Part shown: positions 50,613 to 60,052 of the stretch, piece after piece
How the letters are laid out: each line of letters begins with the position of its first letter
Numbering within the stretch: position 1 is the stretch's first letter
Source of the DNA: Tangfeifania diversioriginum
GTDB lineage: Bacteria; Bacteroidota; Bacteroidia; Bacteroidales; Prolixibacteraceae
Direction of reading: 5' to 3'
DNA: 64,000 bases
NCBI RefSeq assembly: GCF_900141875.1
Contig: NZ_FQZE01000014.1
Span: forward strand, 57,426-121,425
Position numbers and translations under genes: made by a program
Notes under the pieces: model-generated
The model's database searches: none
Told to the model about the DNA's origin: nothing
What the model saw: only the letters and a program-made list of their open reading frames with translations

Positions 50613-52163
50613 TTAAAAAGGCGTGTCCGAATTTGGGCCGCCGGAGCTTTCAAAATCGCTGTTTGTAGAAATTCCGGCACCAACCGATTCTTCTTCGTCC
50701 TGGTTCATTTTTGAACTGAATGTTTGTGCCATCCCGCCAAAGTCGCTTCCCAGCGGATTTTCCATATCGCTGAATTTTGCCAGCTCTTTTTTGAACGCAA
50801 GATGAACGTCGCCGGTTGCCCCGTTACGGTGTTTTGCAATAATTACTTCTGCCACGCCCAGTAACGAATTTCCCGATTCATCTTCGGTTATTCCGAAATA
50901 TTCCGGACGGTGAATAAACATCACAATGTCGGCATCCTGTTCAATGGCACCCGATTCGCGCAGGTCGGAAAGTTGTGGTCGTTTTCCTTCGCGGGATTCA
51001 ACGGAGCGGTTCAACTGCGAAAGTGCCAGGATTGGGATGTCCAGCTCTTTGGCAATGGCTTTCAGCGAGCGCGATATTGTACTCACTTCCTGCTCGCGGC
51101 TGCCACGGCCATCGGTACCTGCTGTCATCAGCTGAAGGTAATCCACAATAACCACCTGGATGTCGTGTTGCATTTTCAACCGGCGGCATTTGGCCCTGAA
51201 TTCAAAAATGGAGAGCGCGGGAGTATCGTCAACGAAAACAGGTGCATTTTCAAGAGCTGAAATTTTCCGGTTGAGGTGTTCCCACTCGTAATTTTCGAGT
51301 CGCCCGGTTTTAAGTTTATCGTTCCCCAGTTCGGTTTCAGCGGCGATAAGCCTGTTTACAAGCTGAATGGATGACATTTCGAGTGAAAAAACAGCTACCG
51401 ATTTGTTGTGTTCTACCGCCATATTACGCGCCATACTCAGCACAAAGGCGGTTTTACCCATCGATGGCCGGGCAGCAATAATAACAAGGTCGGTTCTTTG
51501 CCATCCCGAGGTAATCCTGTCAATGGCCGTAAATCCCGAGGGCACTCCACTCAGGCCGTCTTTCTGGTTGCGTGCTTTCTCAATCTGGAGGATGGCTTCG
51601 TTCAGCACCGGCTTAATCGGGACCGTTTCTTTTTTAATGTTTTTTTCGGCCACTTTGAAAAGTGACGATTCCGAAAAGTCAATCAGGTCATCCACATCAA
51701 GTGTATCGTCGTATGATTTTCCCTGAATTTCTGAAGAAACCCTGATGAGTTCGCGCTGAATAAATTTCTGTGCAATAATACGGGAGTGAAACTCAAGGTG
51801 AGCTGCAGAAGCCACACGCCGTGTAAGTTGTGTTATGTAGCCGGGACCACCTACTGCATTCAGCTGGTCGCGGTCTTTCAGTTCCTGGGTAACCATCAGG
51901 AGGTCAACAGGCTTTTCGTTGGCCGAGAGGTCTTTAATGGCTTCGAAAATTTTTTGGTGTTCTTCCTTGTAAAAACTGGAAGTGTCAATAATATCGGCAA
52001 CAGTTACATACGCGTCGCGTTCGAGCATGAGTGCGCCCAGTACAGCTTCTTCAACTTCTAGAGCCTGTGGCGGCAATTTGCCGTATTGGGCATTAATTTC
52101 ATCTATGGTCATTCCCGTGTTTCGCGACCTTGAATTCGTATTTTTTTTCTTTTCTGTTGGCAT
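50613..52163 (-). CDS. dnaB: Replicative DNA helicase DnaB
   Basis: 516 residues. N-terminal helical domain (~28-130, PPQALEVEEAVLGALMLERD), linker, and RecA-type motor (~200-470) with Walker A ARPSMGKTAF, Walker B VVIVDYLQLM and arginine-finger region HRPEYFGI. The KPQ-type domain order is normal and there is no intein. It unwinds DNA at the replication fork. The C-terminal ~40 residues are low complexity (SSGGPNSD), common in this phylum. Preceded by its own promoter. Confidence 0.97.
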   Translation of the reverse strand: MPTEKKKNTNSRSRNTGMTIDEINAQYGKLPPQALEVEEAVLGALMLERDAYVTVADIIDTSSFYKEEHQKIFEAIKDLSANEKPVDLLMVTQELKDRDQLNAVGGPGYITQLTRRVASAAHLEFHSRIIAQKFIQRELIRVSSEIQGKSYDDTLDVDDLIDFSESSLFKVAEKNIKKETVPIKPVLNEAILQIEKARNQKDGLSGVPSGFTAIDRITSGWQRTDLVIIAARPSMGKTAFVLSMARNMAVEHNKSVAVFSLEMSSIQLVNRLIAAETELGNDKLKTGRLENYEWEHLNRKISALENAPVFVDDTPALSIFEFRAKCRRLKMQHDIQVVIVDYLQLMTAGTDGRGSREQEVSTISRSLKAIAKELDIPILALSQLNRSVESREGKRPQLSDLRESGAIEQDADIVMFIHRPEYFGITEDESGNSLLGVAEVIIAKHRNGATGDVHLAFKKELAKFSDMENPLGSDFGGMAQTFSSKMNQDEEESVGAGISTNSDFESSGGPNSDTPF

Positions 52164-52200
52164 AAAATTTTTCTGTTTTCAGGAAATGATTTTAAAAAAC

Positions 52201-52233
52201 CAAAATTACAAAATAAGGAGTCGGCTAATCAAA
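52201..52233 (-). promoter_or_regulatory. Promoter of dnaB
   Basis: On the minus strand TTTG (52233-52230), 21 bases, TAATTTTG (52208-52201), about 40 bases before the dnaB start. Confidence 0.5.
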
Positions 52234-52284
52234 TTTTGGTGATTTTAGTTGTCAACTAATTTTATCCACAAATGTTTATTGAAA

Positions 52285-53271
52285 TTATTTTTCGAGGCCT
52301 TCTTCAATGATTTGGGAAATTACCTGTTTCAGTGTCAGTCCCATGGCGCTAATCTGTTGCGGGATGAAGCTGGTGGCTGTCATACCCGGAATGGTATTCG
52401 CTTCCAGAAAATAGAATGTATTGTCTTTTAAGATATAGTCGATACGCGCTATGCCGGAGCACTGGCACCATTCATAAATTTCTGAACTCATCTCCTGACA
52501 CTTTTTGAATAGTTTTTCGGGAAGGCGTGCCGGCGTAATTTCATCTGTTGCTCCGGGGGTGTATTTGGCTTCAAAATCGAAAAATTCATTTTTGGGGATA
52601 ACTTCAGTGACCGGGAAAACCAGTTTCTTATTTTTCATTTTCACCAGGCCGCAGGTGTATTCCCGGCCTTCAATAAATTCTTCAATAAGTGCATCGTCGC
52701 TTTCTTTCCAGGCTTTTTTCAGCGCGGGAATAATTTCTTTTTCGGTTTTAACTTTGGAAATGCCAAAACTTGAGCCGCCGGCATTTGGTTTCACAAAAAC
52801 GGGCAACCCCAGTTTTTTTATTATTGATGACGTATTTACTGTTTCATTTTTTCGGAGAATGACAGAACGCGCCATTTTTACACCAAAATTTTGCAGGTAA
52901 TTGTTGCAGAACCATTTGTTGAAGGTGAGCGATGAGGATTGAACGTGGCTTGCTGAGTAGGGGATTTTCAGCAGATCGAAATAACCCTGCAGGATGCCAT
53001 CTTCTCCCGGGGTTCCGTGAATTGTGATGTAAGCAAAATCGAATTTTATTTTTTTTCCGTTTTGTGAAAAGCTGAAATTTGATTTGTCGATATCGCTAAG
53101 TTTGTTCCCGTCCTGAATGACGTGCCAGTTATCGCCTTTCATGTGAACCAACCAGGGGGTAAATTTTTCGGTGTCGATTGCGTTAAAAACATTTTCGCCA
53201 CTTTTTACCGAAACAACAAATTCGGATGAGTCGCCACCGGCAATAACAGCTATATTAGGTTTTTCAGTCAT
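52285..53271 (-). CDS. ddl: D-alanine--D-alanine ligase
   Basis: 328 residues from the ATG at 53271 (MTEKPNIAVIAGGDSSEF), which overlaps the end of the pseudouridine synthase gene by 8 bases; an upstream ATG 11 codons earlier lies deeper in that gene. ATP-grasp fold: N-terminal HGTPGEDGILQGYFDLLKIP, ATP-binding VFVKPNAGGSSFGISKV, catalytic EEFIEGREYTCG and C-terminal FLEANTIPGMT. Makes D-Ala-D-Ala for peptidoglycan in the cytoplasm, feeding MurF. Here last gene of the PASTA-RluA-ddl run. Confidence 0.96.
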   Translation of the reverse strand: MTEKPNIAVIAGGDSSEFVVSVKSGENVFNAIDTEKFTPWLVHMKGDNWHVIQDGNKLSDIDKSNFSFSQNGKKIKFDFAYITIHGTPGEDGILQGYFDLLKIPYSASHVQSSSLTFNKWFCNNYLQNFGVKMARSVILRKNETVNTSSIIKKLGLPVFVKPNAGGSSFGISKVKTEKEIIPALKKAWKESDDALIEEFIEGREYTCGLVKMKNKKLVFPVTEVIPKNEFFDFEAKYTPGATDEITPARLPEKLFKKCQEMSSEIYEWCQCSGIARIDYILKDNTFYFLEANTIPGMTATSFIPQQISAMGLTLKQVISQIIEEGLEK

Positions 53272-54304
53272 GTCTGCTTGAAATATATTTTTCCCATTTT
53301 TCAATTACTGTGCGCATATCGTCGGGCAGGTCAGAATTGAACTGCATTTTTTTACCTGTTGTGGGATGCACAAAGCCCAGTGTTTTGGCATGCAGTGCCT
53401 GGCGGGGCAGCACTTTAAAACAATTCTGCACAAACTGCCTGTACTTTGAGAATGTGGTGCCGCGTAAAATCTGGTCGCCCCCGTAAGTGGAGTCGTTAAA
53501 CAACGGGTGGTTGATGTGTTTCATATGCACCCTGATTTGGTGGGTGCGACCGGTTTCAAGCCTGCATTCTACCAGGCTTACATATCCAATTCGTTTTAAA
53601 ACTTTATAATGAGTAACAGCGTGTTTGCCCTGTTCTTCGTCAGCAAAAACAGTAAAAACCTGCCTGTTTTTGGGGCTGCGGCCAATATTTCCGGTTATTG
53701 TTCCGGTGTCGTCTTTTAAACTGCCCCAAACAAGTGCGTGGTAAAGTCGTTCGCTGGTTTTTTCGTAAAATTGAAGCGCCAGTTTGTTTTTGGCCTGTTC
53801 GGTTTTTGCAACTACCAGCAGCCCGGATGTGTCTTTGTCGATGCGGTGTACCAACCCCGGGCGCGGATCTTCGTTGTTGAACAGGGGCAAATCTTTATAA
53901 TACCAGGCCAGTGCATTTACCAGGGTGCCTGAATAGTTCCCGTGTCCGGGGTGGACAACAAGGCCTGCCGGCTTGTTGAGTACTATTAACTGGTCGTCTT
54001 CATAAACAATATCCAGTGGTATATCTTCGGGAATAATTTTCAGTTCGCGCCGCGGATAGTCCATTACAATCCGGATTTCGTCGCCGGGTTTGACCTTGTA
54101 GTTGGCTTTAACTGAGGAATCGTTCACAAGAATATTACCTGCTTCGGCTGCGGCCTGAATGCGGCTGCGGGAAGCATTATCAATCCGGTTGGCCAGAAAT
54201 TTATCCACCCGAATGGCTGATTGCCCCGGGTCAACCGTAAGCCGGTAGTGCTCAAAAAGCCCGCTTTCTTCCAAATTGTTATTTTCCTCCCTGGTTTCTT
54301 CCAT
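53264..54304 (-). CDS. RluA-family 23S rRNA pseudouridine synthase (RluD-like)
   Basis: 346 residues: N-terminal S4 RNA-binding domain (~25-90, IRVDKFLANRIDNASRSRIQ), then the catalytic domain with RLU motif HRIDKDTSGLLVVAKT containing the nucleophilic Asp, and LVECRLETGRTHQIRVHM. This is the RluD-like group that converts uridines in helix 69 of 23S rRNA, though the exact target is not provable from sequence. Five bases after the PASTA gene and overlapping ddl by 8, so one transcript. Confidence 0.94.
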   Translation of the reverse strand: MEETREENNNLEESGLFEHYRLTVDPGQSAIRVDKFLANRIDNASRSRIQAAAEAGNILVNDSSVKANYKVKPGDEIRIVMDYPRRELKIIPEDIPLDIVYEDDQLIVLNKPAGLVVHPGHGNYSGTLVNALAWYYKDLPLFNNEDPRPGLVHRIDKDTSGLLVVAKTEQAKNKLALQFYEKTSERLYHALVWGSLKDDTGTITGNIGRSPKNRQVFTVFADEEQGKHAVTHYKVLKRIGYVSLVECRLETGRTHQIRVHMKHINHPLFNDSTYGGDQILRGTTFSKYRQFVQNCFKVLPRQALHAKTLGFVHPTTGKKMQFNSDLPDDMRTVIEKWEKYISSRHD

Positions 54305-54309
54305 AGTTT

Positions 54310-55116
54310 TTAGAAATCGAATTCCGTGGCATCATCAATTTTGAGCTGGTCAACTGTTACCCATAAATCCACCGAAGAACCGAGATTGGCAGTGCCGGTA
54401 ACTTTTGGGTTAGGCTGCTGTCTCCAAACTCTGGCTTCTGTTGAGTCTTGCGGAGAAAGCACCGAAGCATCGTAGATAATCACTCCTGTATTTAACCTGG
54501 CATCGGTAAGGCTTTCTCTGGCATCGGGAATTGTGAGCCCTATTAAGTTGGGCAAATTGGTAACCTGGTTACCCTGTGTGCGGCCAACAACCAAATCGAT
54601 GGTAGTTCCTTTAGCGAGTTTTTCACCAACAGCCAGTTCTATCGAATCTTTCTGTACTTCCAGCACAAGGTCGTTGTACTCCGAGGGGCGGTATGAAATC
54701 TGGCCTGTTTTAAGTCCCGTATTTTCGATGAGTACCTGTGCCTGCCGGAAAGAGACATCGGTTAGTTTGGGCAGGATTACCTGCTCAGGTTGTGTGGAAT
54801 TAATGGTTAGAAAAATGGTTCGGTTTTCTTTTACCCGGCTCCCGGCTTTTGGCAGCTGGTCAACAATTGCTCCCGACGCAGCATCGTTCACATAAAGCGA
54901 ATCAACAATTTCAACTTCTAATTTATATTGATTGGCTGTTTGCCTGGCTTCGGCTTGTGTAAGTCCCGAAAAATTGGGCACCGGGTTCGACTGACCGTGG
55001 CGGGTGTACATTTTTAGCCCCTGCATAACGAGAAACAGTATAGCAATAATCAGGATGCCAGCCATTAGCAGATGCTTTAGGAATTTCCGGCTTAAAAGAA
55101 ACTTTGAAAAACTCAT
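54310..55116 (-). CDS. PASTA-domain membrane protein
   Basis: 268 residues: one N-terminal membrane anchor (~15-35, LLMAGILIIAILFLVMQGL), then three PASTA repeats in the periplasm (~42-110, 115-185, 190-260; NPVPNFSGLTQAEARQTANQ, VILPKLTDVSFRQAQVLIEN, VTNLPNLIGLTIPDARESL). PASTA domains bind peptidoglycan stem peptides or muropeptides. No kinase domain is attached, unlike PknB-type proteins. The position beside ddl supports a cell-wall role, possibly as a scaffold or sensor. Confidence 0.93.
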   Translation of the reverse strand: MSFSKFLLSRKFLKHLLMAGILIIAILFLVMQGLKMYTRHGQSNPVPNFSGLTQAEARQTANQYKLEVEIVDSLYVNDAASGAIVDQLPKAGSRVKENRTIFLTINSTQPEQVILPKLTDVSFRQAQVLIENTGLKTGQISYRPSEYNDLVLEVQKDSIELAVGEKLAKGTTIDLVVGRTQGNQVTNLPNLIGLTIPDARESLTDARLNTGVIIYDASVLSPQDSTEARVWRQQPNPKVTGTANLGSSVDLWVTVDQLKIDDATEFDF

Positions 55117-55251
55117 TTTTTAATAAATTACCGTGTAATAATTAATGAGCAAAAATAACGTAAAATTGGTTGGGAAGGTATGTAAACCGATAAAAATCCG
55201 GATAATCTGGTTTTGCGGCAACTACAACGAGATTGGGTGTATATAAACACG

Positions 55252-55282
55252 AAAAGGCAAAGAATATGCATTCTTTACCTTT
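55252..55282 (-). terminator. Terminator-like hairpin after rpmH
   Basis: AAAGGCAAAGAAT pairs with ATTCTTTACCTTT at 12 of 13 positions with a 4-nt loop, some 30-60 bases past the rpmH stop. The downstream run on the minus strand is short, so strength is moderate. The remaining DNA toward the PASTA gene holds nothing clear. Confidence 0.55.
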
Positions 55283-55310
55283 GTGATAAATATTTTTTAA
55301 AAGTATTGTA

Positions 55311-55469
55311 CTACCTTTTATGACGCGGTTCGTCTGAAACCGTTAGTCGTTTTCTGCCTTTTGCACGGCGTGATTTTAATACTTTCCTGCCATTGGCAGA
55401 GCTCATTCTTTCTCTAAAACCGTGTTTGTTTCTTCTTTTTCTATTCGATGGCTGAAATGTTCGTTTCAT
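55311..55469 (-). CDS. rpmH: 50S ribosomal protein L34
   Basis: 52 residues, [20 protein letters not shown] at the front, then [20 protein letters not shown], the invariant L34 sequence, with a short C-terminal extension ([11 protein letters not shown]). Highly basic. In many bacteria rpmH is next to dnaA and rnpA; here it precedes the PASTA-RluA-ddl cluster, an arrangement seen in Bacteroidota. Has its own strong promoter. Confidence 0.97.
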   Translation of the reverse strand: MKRTFQPSNRKRRNKHGFRERMSSANGRKVLKSRRAKGRKRLTVSDEPRHKR

Positions 55470-55504
55470 CTCTGTATATTTTTACCTGTCAAAATTTCGG
55501 ACTG

Positions 55505-55535
55505 CAAAAATAGCTGTTTTTTTATTTCTTCCAAA
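55505..55535 (-). promoter_or_regulatory. Promoter of rpmH
   Basis: On the minus strand TTTTTG ending at 55532, 19 bases, then TATTTTTG (55512-55505), an ideal Bacteroidota sigma-A-type promoter about 36 bases before the rpmH start. Confidence 0.6.
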
Positions 55536-55591
55536 AAGTATCTGTTTTTTCTTTTGCTTTTCTGAAATTAAAATTTTGAGCAAAGCAGGGG

Positions 55592-56299
55592 TCATTGTTT
55601 TTTTATTGAAAACCGGAATCCAACTCCGTGTAAATTAATGATTTGAATATTGGGATCGGCTTTAAAGTATTTTCGCAGGCGCGAAATAAAAACATCGAGG
55701 CTGCGTCCAAGGAAATAATCGTTTGAGCCCCAGACGGTTTCAAGTATTTCGTTTCGGCTCAGTACTTTGTTGGCGTTTTCAGCAAAAAATTTAATGAGTT
55801 CCACTTCTTTTAGCGTGAGTTTGCGGGTGTGATTGTCAATGTTAAGGGTATGCTCTTCGGGCAGGAAAATAAAGCGCCCGATTTTTTTTGTTTGCGGAGT
55901 TGCCGATTCCTGTTCTGTAATCGTATTGCTGCTACGTTTCAAAAAAACTTTTATTTTCAACAGAAGTTCTTCCATGCTAAAGGGTTTGGGAATGTAGTCG
56001 TCGCCCCCAATGGAAAGTCCTTTAATTTTATCTTCGGTCATGGAGCGGGCAGTGAGAAAAATTATGGGAACCTGCTCGTTTTTTTCGCGAATATATTCGG
56101 CAACTTTAAACCCGTCAATCTTGGGAAGCATCACATCCAAAACTATTAAATGGTAATTATTGGCATTAAAAAACTCAATGGCTTCCTGGCCGTTTGGAGC
56201 CACATCCACCTCGTAATTGTTTTGTTCCAGGTTGTCTTTTACAATGAAACGCAGCGCTTCGTCGTCTTCAACCAATAACAATTTCACTGATTCACTCAT
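55592..56299 (-). CDS. OmpR-family response regulator (RprY-like)
   Basis: 235 residues: receiver (~5-120, DDE triad at LLVEDDEAL, phospho-acceptor in LIVLDVMLPKIDG, Lys in YIPKPFSMEELL) and winged-helix output (~140-232, LTLKEVELIKFFAENANKV and RSLDVFISRLRKYF). Likeness to Bacteroides RprY in both domains, including the PFSMEEL block. Its ATG overlaps the kinase stop by four bases (ATGA), so the pair is one operon. Target genes unknown. Confidence 0.93.
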   Translation of the reverse strand: MSESVKLLLVEDDEALRFIVKDNLEQNNYEVDVAPNGQEAIEFFNANNYHLIVLDVMLPKIDGFKVAEYIREKNEQVPIIFLTARSMTEDKIKGLSIGGDDYIPKPFSMEELLLKIKVFLKRSSNTITEQESATPQTKKIGRFIFLPEEHTLNIDNHTRKLTLKEVELIKFFAENANKVLSRNEILETVWGSNDYFLGRSLDVFISRLRKYFKADPNIQIINLHGVGFRFSIKKQ

Positions 56300-57570
56300 T
56301 TTGTTGCACGAATTAAAAGTGTAAATATACTACCTCCGTCCGGATTGTTGTCCACTTTTATTTTCCACCCGTGTGCTTTTGTAATTTTCCGCACATAGTC
56401 GAGCCCAAGTCCGAAACCTTTTACATTGTGGACGTTGCCTGTGGGTACTCTGTAAAAACGCTTGAATATTTTTTTTTGGTGTTTTTTGGGAATGCCAATT
56501 CCGTTATCGGTAAATTTTATGATTTTATAGTTTTTATCCCGGCAGAGATCGATAATGATTAACGGTTTCTTCTCGCAATATTTCACGCTGTTTTCCAGGA
56601 TGTTCATCACCAGGTTGTTAAAATGAAACTTGTCGGCAAAAACAAATTCTTTTTGGCTGCCCGGGTTTAATTTTATGGTCGCTTCCTGCCCGGAATCCGA
56701 CTGTTCAAAATAATCGGTAACTTCTTTGATAAACTCCTGCAATTCAATTTTTTCCAGGTTGAGGTGGATCCTGTTTTTTTCGAGCGATGCCAGGTTGAGT
56801 ACTTTTTCCACGTTTTTCGACAACCGGTTGTTTTGTTCTTCAATAATTTGCGCGTACTCAAGCAGACGTTCCGGAGTCTGAACTATCTTTTCATTGTTTA
56901 AAACCCTGGCAGCTAACGATATGGATGAAATTGGAGTTTTGAGCTCGTGAGTGAGGTTGTTGATGAAATTTTTCTGAATTTCAGAAAGTTGCCGCTGGCG
57001 GATAATAACTGAGAGTGTGTAGCCAAAAAACAGGACAACAACCAACAGGAGCCCCGTAAAAAGGTACCAAACCGAAAGCCGCGAGTGAAAATAGGGCGAG
57101 CGGTCGGGAAAATGCACAGCAAAATAACTGCTGGTTTCATTCTCATTTTGAGGGAAGCTGAAAGTTGAGGTTTTTTCTTCTTCGCGTTCTGTCATGTATG
57201 TTTTCTGCTCCATTTCTCCTGACGACGGATTGTAAATGGCAAATTCAAAGCTGGTATAAATTTGGTGTTTTTTAAGCTCTTCGGTAAGATGAAATTTCAG
57301 TAAATCATAATCAATAATGGCATCAATATTTACAATGTAATAGCTGTTCGAAACAATTTCAACAGGAGCAATGCTGTCGAAATTGGCAGTATTGCCGGTG
57401 GCTGTTAATAGCTGCCAGGCCACTTCTTTTAATGCCACTGCTGTACTTTCCCTGAATTGTTTTTCGGAATAGTTATATGAGTTGCGCAGAAAAAAAAACT
57501 GAATGGACAAAACCCCGGCAACAGAAATTGTGGCCAGCAGGATTATGTATTTTAAAGTTTTGCCCTTCAT
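56296..57570 (-). CDS. Sensor histidine kinase (RprX-like)
   Basis: 424 residues: helix ~9-28, periplasmic sensor domain (~29-165), helix ~168-190, then HisKA (NLTHELKTPISSISLAARVL), N box (LVMNILENSVKYCEK), G1 (FTDNGIGIPKKH) and G2 (VKGFGLGLDYVRKI). Without a HAMP domain, as in the RprX/BaeS-like group of Bacteroidota. Phosphorylates the OmpR-type partner encoded by the overlapping gene. Divergent from the DUF1573 gene. Confidence 0.93.
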   Translation of the reverse strand: MKGKTLKYIILLATISVAGVLSIQFFFLRNSYNYSEKQFRESTAVALKEVAWQLLTATGNTANFDSIAPVEIVSNSYYIVNIDAIIDYDLLKFHLTEELKKHQIYTSFEFAIYNPSSGEMEQKTYMTEREEEKTSTFSFPQNENETSSYFAVHFPDRSPYFHSRLSVWYLFTGLLLVVVLFFGYTLSVIIRQRQLSEIQKNFINNLTHELKTPISSISLAARVLNNEKIVQTPERLLEYAQIIEEQNNRLSKNVEKVLNLASLEKNRIHLNLEKIELQEFIKEVTDYFEQSDSGQEATIKLNPGSQKEFVFADKFHFNNLVMNILENSVKYCEKKPLIIIDLCRDKNYKIIKFTDNGIGIPKKHQKKIFKRFYRVPTGNVHNVKGFGLGLDYVRKITKAHGWKIKVDNNPDGGSIFTLLIRATK

Positions 57571-57689
57571 TTGTTTGATCTTCTAATAAAACACTTGTAG
57601 ATTGCAGGAAAATTATATTAAATGCAAATGTTAACAACTCATTAACAAAATATTAGCCCTGGTTAACAGTAAAAACCGGCCAGGCTTAT

Positions 57690-57697
57690 TACATTTG
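57690..57697 (+). promoter_or_regulatory. -7 box of the DUF1573 gene
   Basis: TACATTTG, an exact TAnnTTTG, about 48 bases before the start. The -33 region is weak (GTTA). Confidence 0.45.
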
Positions 57698-57744
57698 CTA
57701 AGCAAATTAAGGGATTAATTTTATAAAATTAAAATGAATAGGTT

Positions 57745-58833
57745 ATGAATCAGATGTTACGTCTATTGGCCTTTATAGCTCTGGTAGGTTTTACCGCCAC
57801 CGCCACCGCCCAAAAGCCAAAAATTGTTTTTGAAGAACTGGAACACGATTTCGGAAATTTTAAGGAGTCGGACGGAGTTCAAACTACTACTTTTAAGTTT
57901 ACGAATAAAGGTGAGTCGCCGCTTGTGCTCAATAATGTCAGGGCTTCGTGCGGGTGCACCACCCCAAAATGGACCCGCGAACCGGTAGCTCCCAATAACA
58001 GCGGTGAAATTAAGGTAAGTTACAACCCCAAAAACAGGCCGGGGTCATTTAATAAATCGGTAATGATTAGCTCCAATGCAGAAAACGGAACCACCGTGTT
58101 ACGCATTAAAGGCCGCGTTGAAGAACGTGATAAAACACTTGCCGAACTCTATCCACGAAAAGTAGGAGCACTGAGGGTGAAAACCAATCATATTTCATTT
58201 TCGCGAATGAAAGAAAATGATGTGGAAACCAAAGATATTGAATTGGTGAACGATACCGACGCTCCAATTGAAGTCGGATTCAGAAGAGTTCCCGATCATG
58301 TGGATGTTAAAGCTGAACCACAGACAATTCCGGCCAACAGCAAAGGGAAACTTATTGTTACCTACAACGCCGATAAAGCAAATACTTACGGTTTCTCTTC
58401 CCACAGGATTTACCTGTCGCTCAATGGCAGTAACGACTACCGGGCATCTGTTGGTGTAAGCGCCACCATCGAAGAAGATTTCTCACACTTGTCAGCCGAG
58501 GAGTTGGCAAAAGCTCCGGTGGCCACTTTTTCAGAAAAATCGCACGATTTTGGTGAAATGAAACAGGGTGACAAAAAAGAACATACTTTTACACTTAAAA
58601 ACAACGGGAAATCAGAACTGATTATCCGCAACATTCGTTCTTCGTGCGGGTGCACAGCTGTTGCACCATCTAAAAAAGTGATTGCCCCCGGCGAATCGGC
58701 ACCTGTTAAAGTTACATTCGACTCACGCGGGAAACGCGGACGCCAGAGCAAATCGATCACGGTTATTACCAACGATCCGAAAACACCTACGAACCAGTTG
58801 CGTATATCGTGCAGCGTGGTTACCGAAAGCTAA
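57745..58833 (+). CDS. Secreted protein with two DUF1573 domains
   Basis: 362 residues with a signal peptide (~1-22, ending TATATAQ). Two DUF1573 Ig-like sandwiches (~28-120 and ~265-358) share FxxLEHDFGNFKE / SHDFGEMKQGD openings and the SCGCTTP / SCGCTAV motif; a related middle domain (~130-245) lacks the CGC motif. The two CGC pairs are conserved in the family and may bind metal or form disulphides. Very common in Bacteroidota; function not established. Followed by a good terminator. Confidence 0.92.
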   Translation: MNQMLRLLAFIALVGFTATATAQKPKIVFEELEHDFGNFKESDGVQTTTFKFTNKGESPLVLNNVRASCGCTTPKWTREPVAPNNSGEIKVSYNPKNRPGSFNKSVMISSNAENGTTVLRIKGRVEERDKTLAELYPRKVGALRVKTNHISFSRMKENDVETKDIELVNDTDAPIEVGFRRVPDHVDVKAEPQTIPANSKGKLIVTYNADKANTYGFSSHRIYLSLNGSNDYRASVGVSATIEEDFSHLSAEELAKAPVATFSEKSHDFGEMKQGDKKEHTFTLKNNGKSELIIRNIRSSCGCTAVAPSKKVIAPGESAPVKVTFDSRGKRGRQSKSITVITNDPKTPTNQLRISCSVVTES

Positions 58834-58861
58834 AAAGTTTATTAAATGTCAATAATAAAAG

Positions 58862-58894
58862 AAGTGTCGCAGGTTTTCCTGCGGCACTTTTTTG
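58862..58894 (+). terminator. Terminator after the DUF1573 gene
   Basis: AAGTGTCGCAGG-TTTT-CCTGCGGCACTT, 12-bp stem with one G-T pair, followed by TTTTG. Confidence 0.8.
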
Positions 58895-58923
58895 TTATTA
58901 TTTTGTTTATTGTGGTATTTTTG
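58891..58923 (+). promoter_or_regulatory. Promoter of meaB
   Basis: TTTG (58891-58894), 21 bases, TATTTTTG (58916-58923), directly behind the terminator and about 20 bases before the meaB start, giving a very short leader. Confidence 0.45.
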
Positions 58924-58942
58924 TTGAATACAAAAAATAACA

Positions 58943-60052
58943 ATGGCAGATAAAAAACATCATATCGAAAACAGTTCCGAATACAAAGGTTTAAAAGTAA
59001 ATGAGGGAGTTGAACATCCCGAACAGGTAGATACCCATTCGATAGCACGGTTTCTGAAAAAAAAGAGAAAACTACTGCCCGTTGAGGAATATGTGGAAGG
59101 AATCCTGAATGGCAATATCACATTATTAAGTAAAGCTGTAACTCTTATTGAAAGTTCAAAACCGGGGCACCAGCAAATTGCGCAGGAGATTATTGTCAGG
59201 TGTCTTCCTTACAGCGGAAAATCAATCAGGATTGGTATTACAGGCGTTCCCGGTGTGGGAAAAAGTACTTTTATTGAAGCGCTGGGAAAACAGATTACCG
59301 GCGATGGCGGAAAGTTGGCTGTGCTTGCCATTGACCCCAGCAGCGAACGTTCGAAGGGAAGTATTTTGGGTGACAAAACCCGGATGGAGGAATTGGCCGG
59401 CGACAAAAACGCCTACATCAGGCCAAGTCCTTCGGCAGGCTCGCTGGGAGGTGTTGCCCGAAAAACCCGTGAAACCATTATCCTTTGCGAAGCTGCCGGT
59501 TTCGATCATATTTTTATTGAAACCGTGGGCGTGGGACAAAGTGAAACAGCCGTGCATTCTATGTCCGATTTTTTCCTGTTGCTGATGTTGGCCGGTGCCG
59601 GCGATGAGTTACAGGGCATTAAACGTGGCATTATGGAAATGGCCGATTTAATTGCCATTAACAAAGCCGACGGGAACAATGCCGAAAAAGCAAAAATGGC
59701 CCAACGCCAGTACCAGAATGCATTACATCTTTTCCCACCAAAAGAGTCGGGATGGGAGCCACGTGTGAGCACCTGCTCAGCGCTGGCTAAAAATGGCATT
59801 TCCGAAATTTGGGAAGTTATTGCTGAATACCGGAAAGCCACTGTAAAGAACGGATATTTCATAAAAAAACGAAATTCACAAGCTTCTTTTTGGATGCACG
59901 AAACTATTCAGGAACAAATGAAAAGAGCCTTTTACCAGCATCCTGAAATGAAGGAGAAGATAAAGGATTTTGAACAAAAGGTGCTTAACAGCGAAATGAG
60001 TTCTTTTTTAGCTGCCGGCAAATTACTGGAAATCTATTCAGGATTGAAATAA
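58943..60052 (+). CDS. meaB: Methylmalonyl-CoA mutase-associated GTPase MeaB
   Basis: 369 residues. G3E/SIMIBI GTPase with P-loop GITGVPGVGKSTFIEAL, switch regions LAIDPSSERSKGSILGDKTR and FIETVGVGQSETAVHSM, and base-recognition NKAD. The C-terminal dimer arm (~300-365) is present. MeaB protects and reloads adenosylcobalamin in methylmalonyl-CoA mutase, part of the propionate/succinate route common in this phylum. The mutase genes are not in the window. The ~40-residue N-terminal lead (KKHHIENSSEYKGLKVNEG) is typical for Bacteroidota homologues. Confidence 0.96.
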   Translation: MADKKHHIENSSEYKGLKVNEGVEHPEQVDTHSIARFLKKKRKLLPVEEYVEGILNGNITLLSKAVTLIESSKPGHQQIAQEIIVRCLPYSGKSIRIGITGVPGVGKSTFIEALGKQITGDGGKLAVLAIDPSSERSKGSILGDKTRMEELAGDKNAYIRPSPSAGSLGGVARKTRETIILCEAAGFDHIFIETVGVGQSETAVHSMSDFFLLLMLAGAGDELQGIKRGIMEMADLIAINKADGNNAEKAKMAQRQYQNALHLFPPKESGWEPRVSTCSALAKNGISEIWEVIAEYRKATVKNGYFIKKRNSQASFWMHETIQEQMKRAFYQHPEMKEKIKDFEQKVLNSEMSSFLAAGKLLEIYSGLK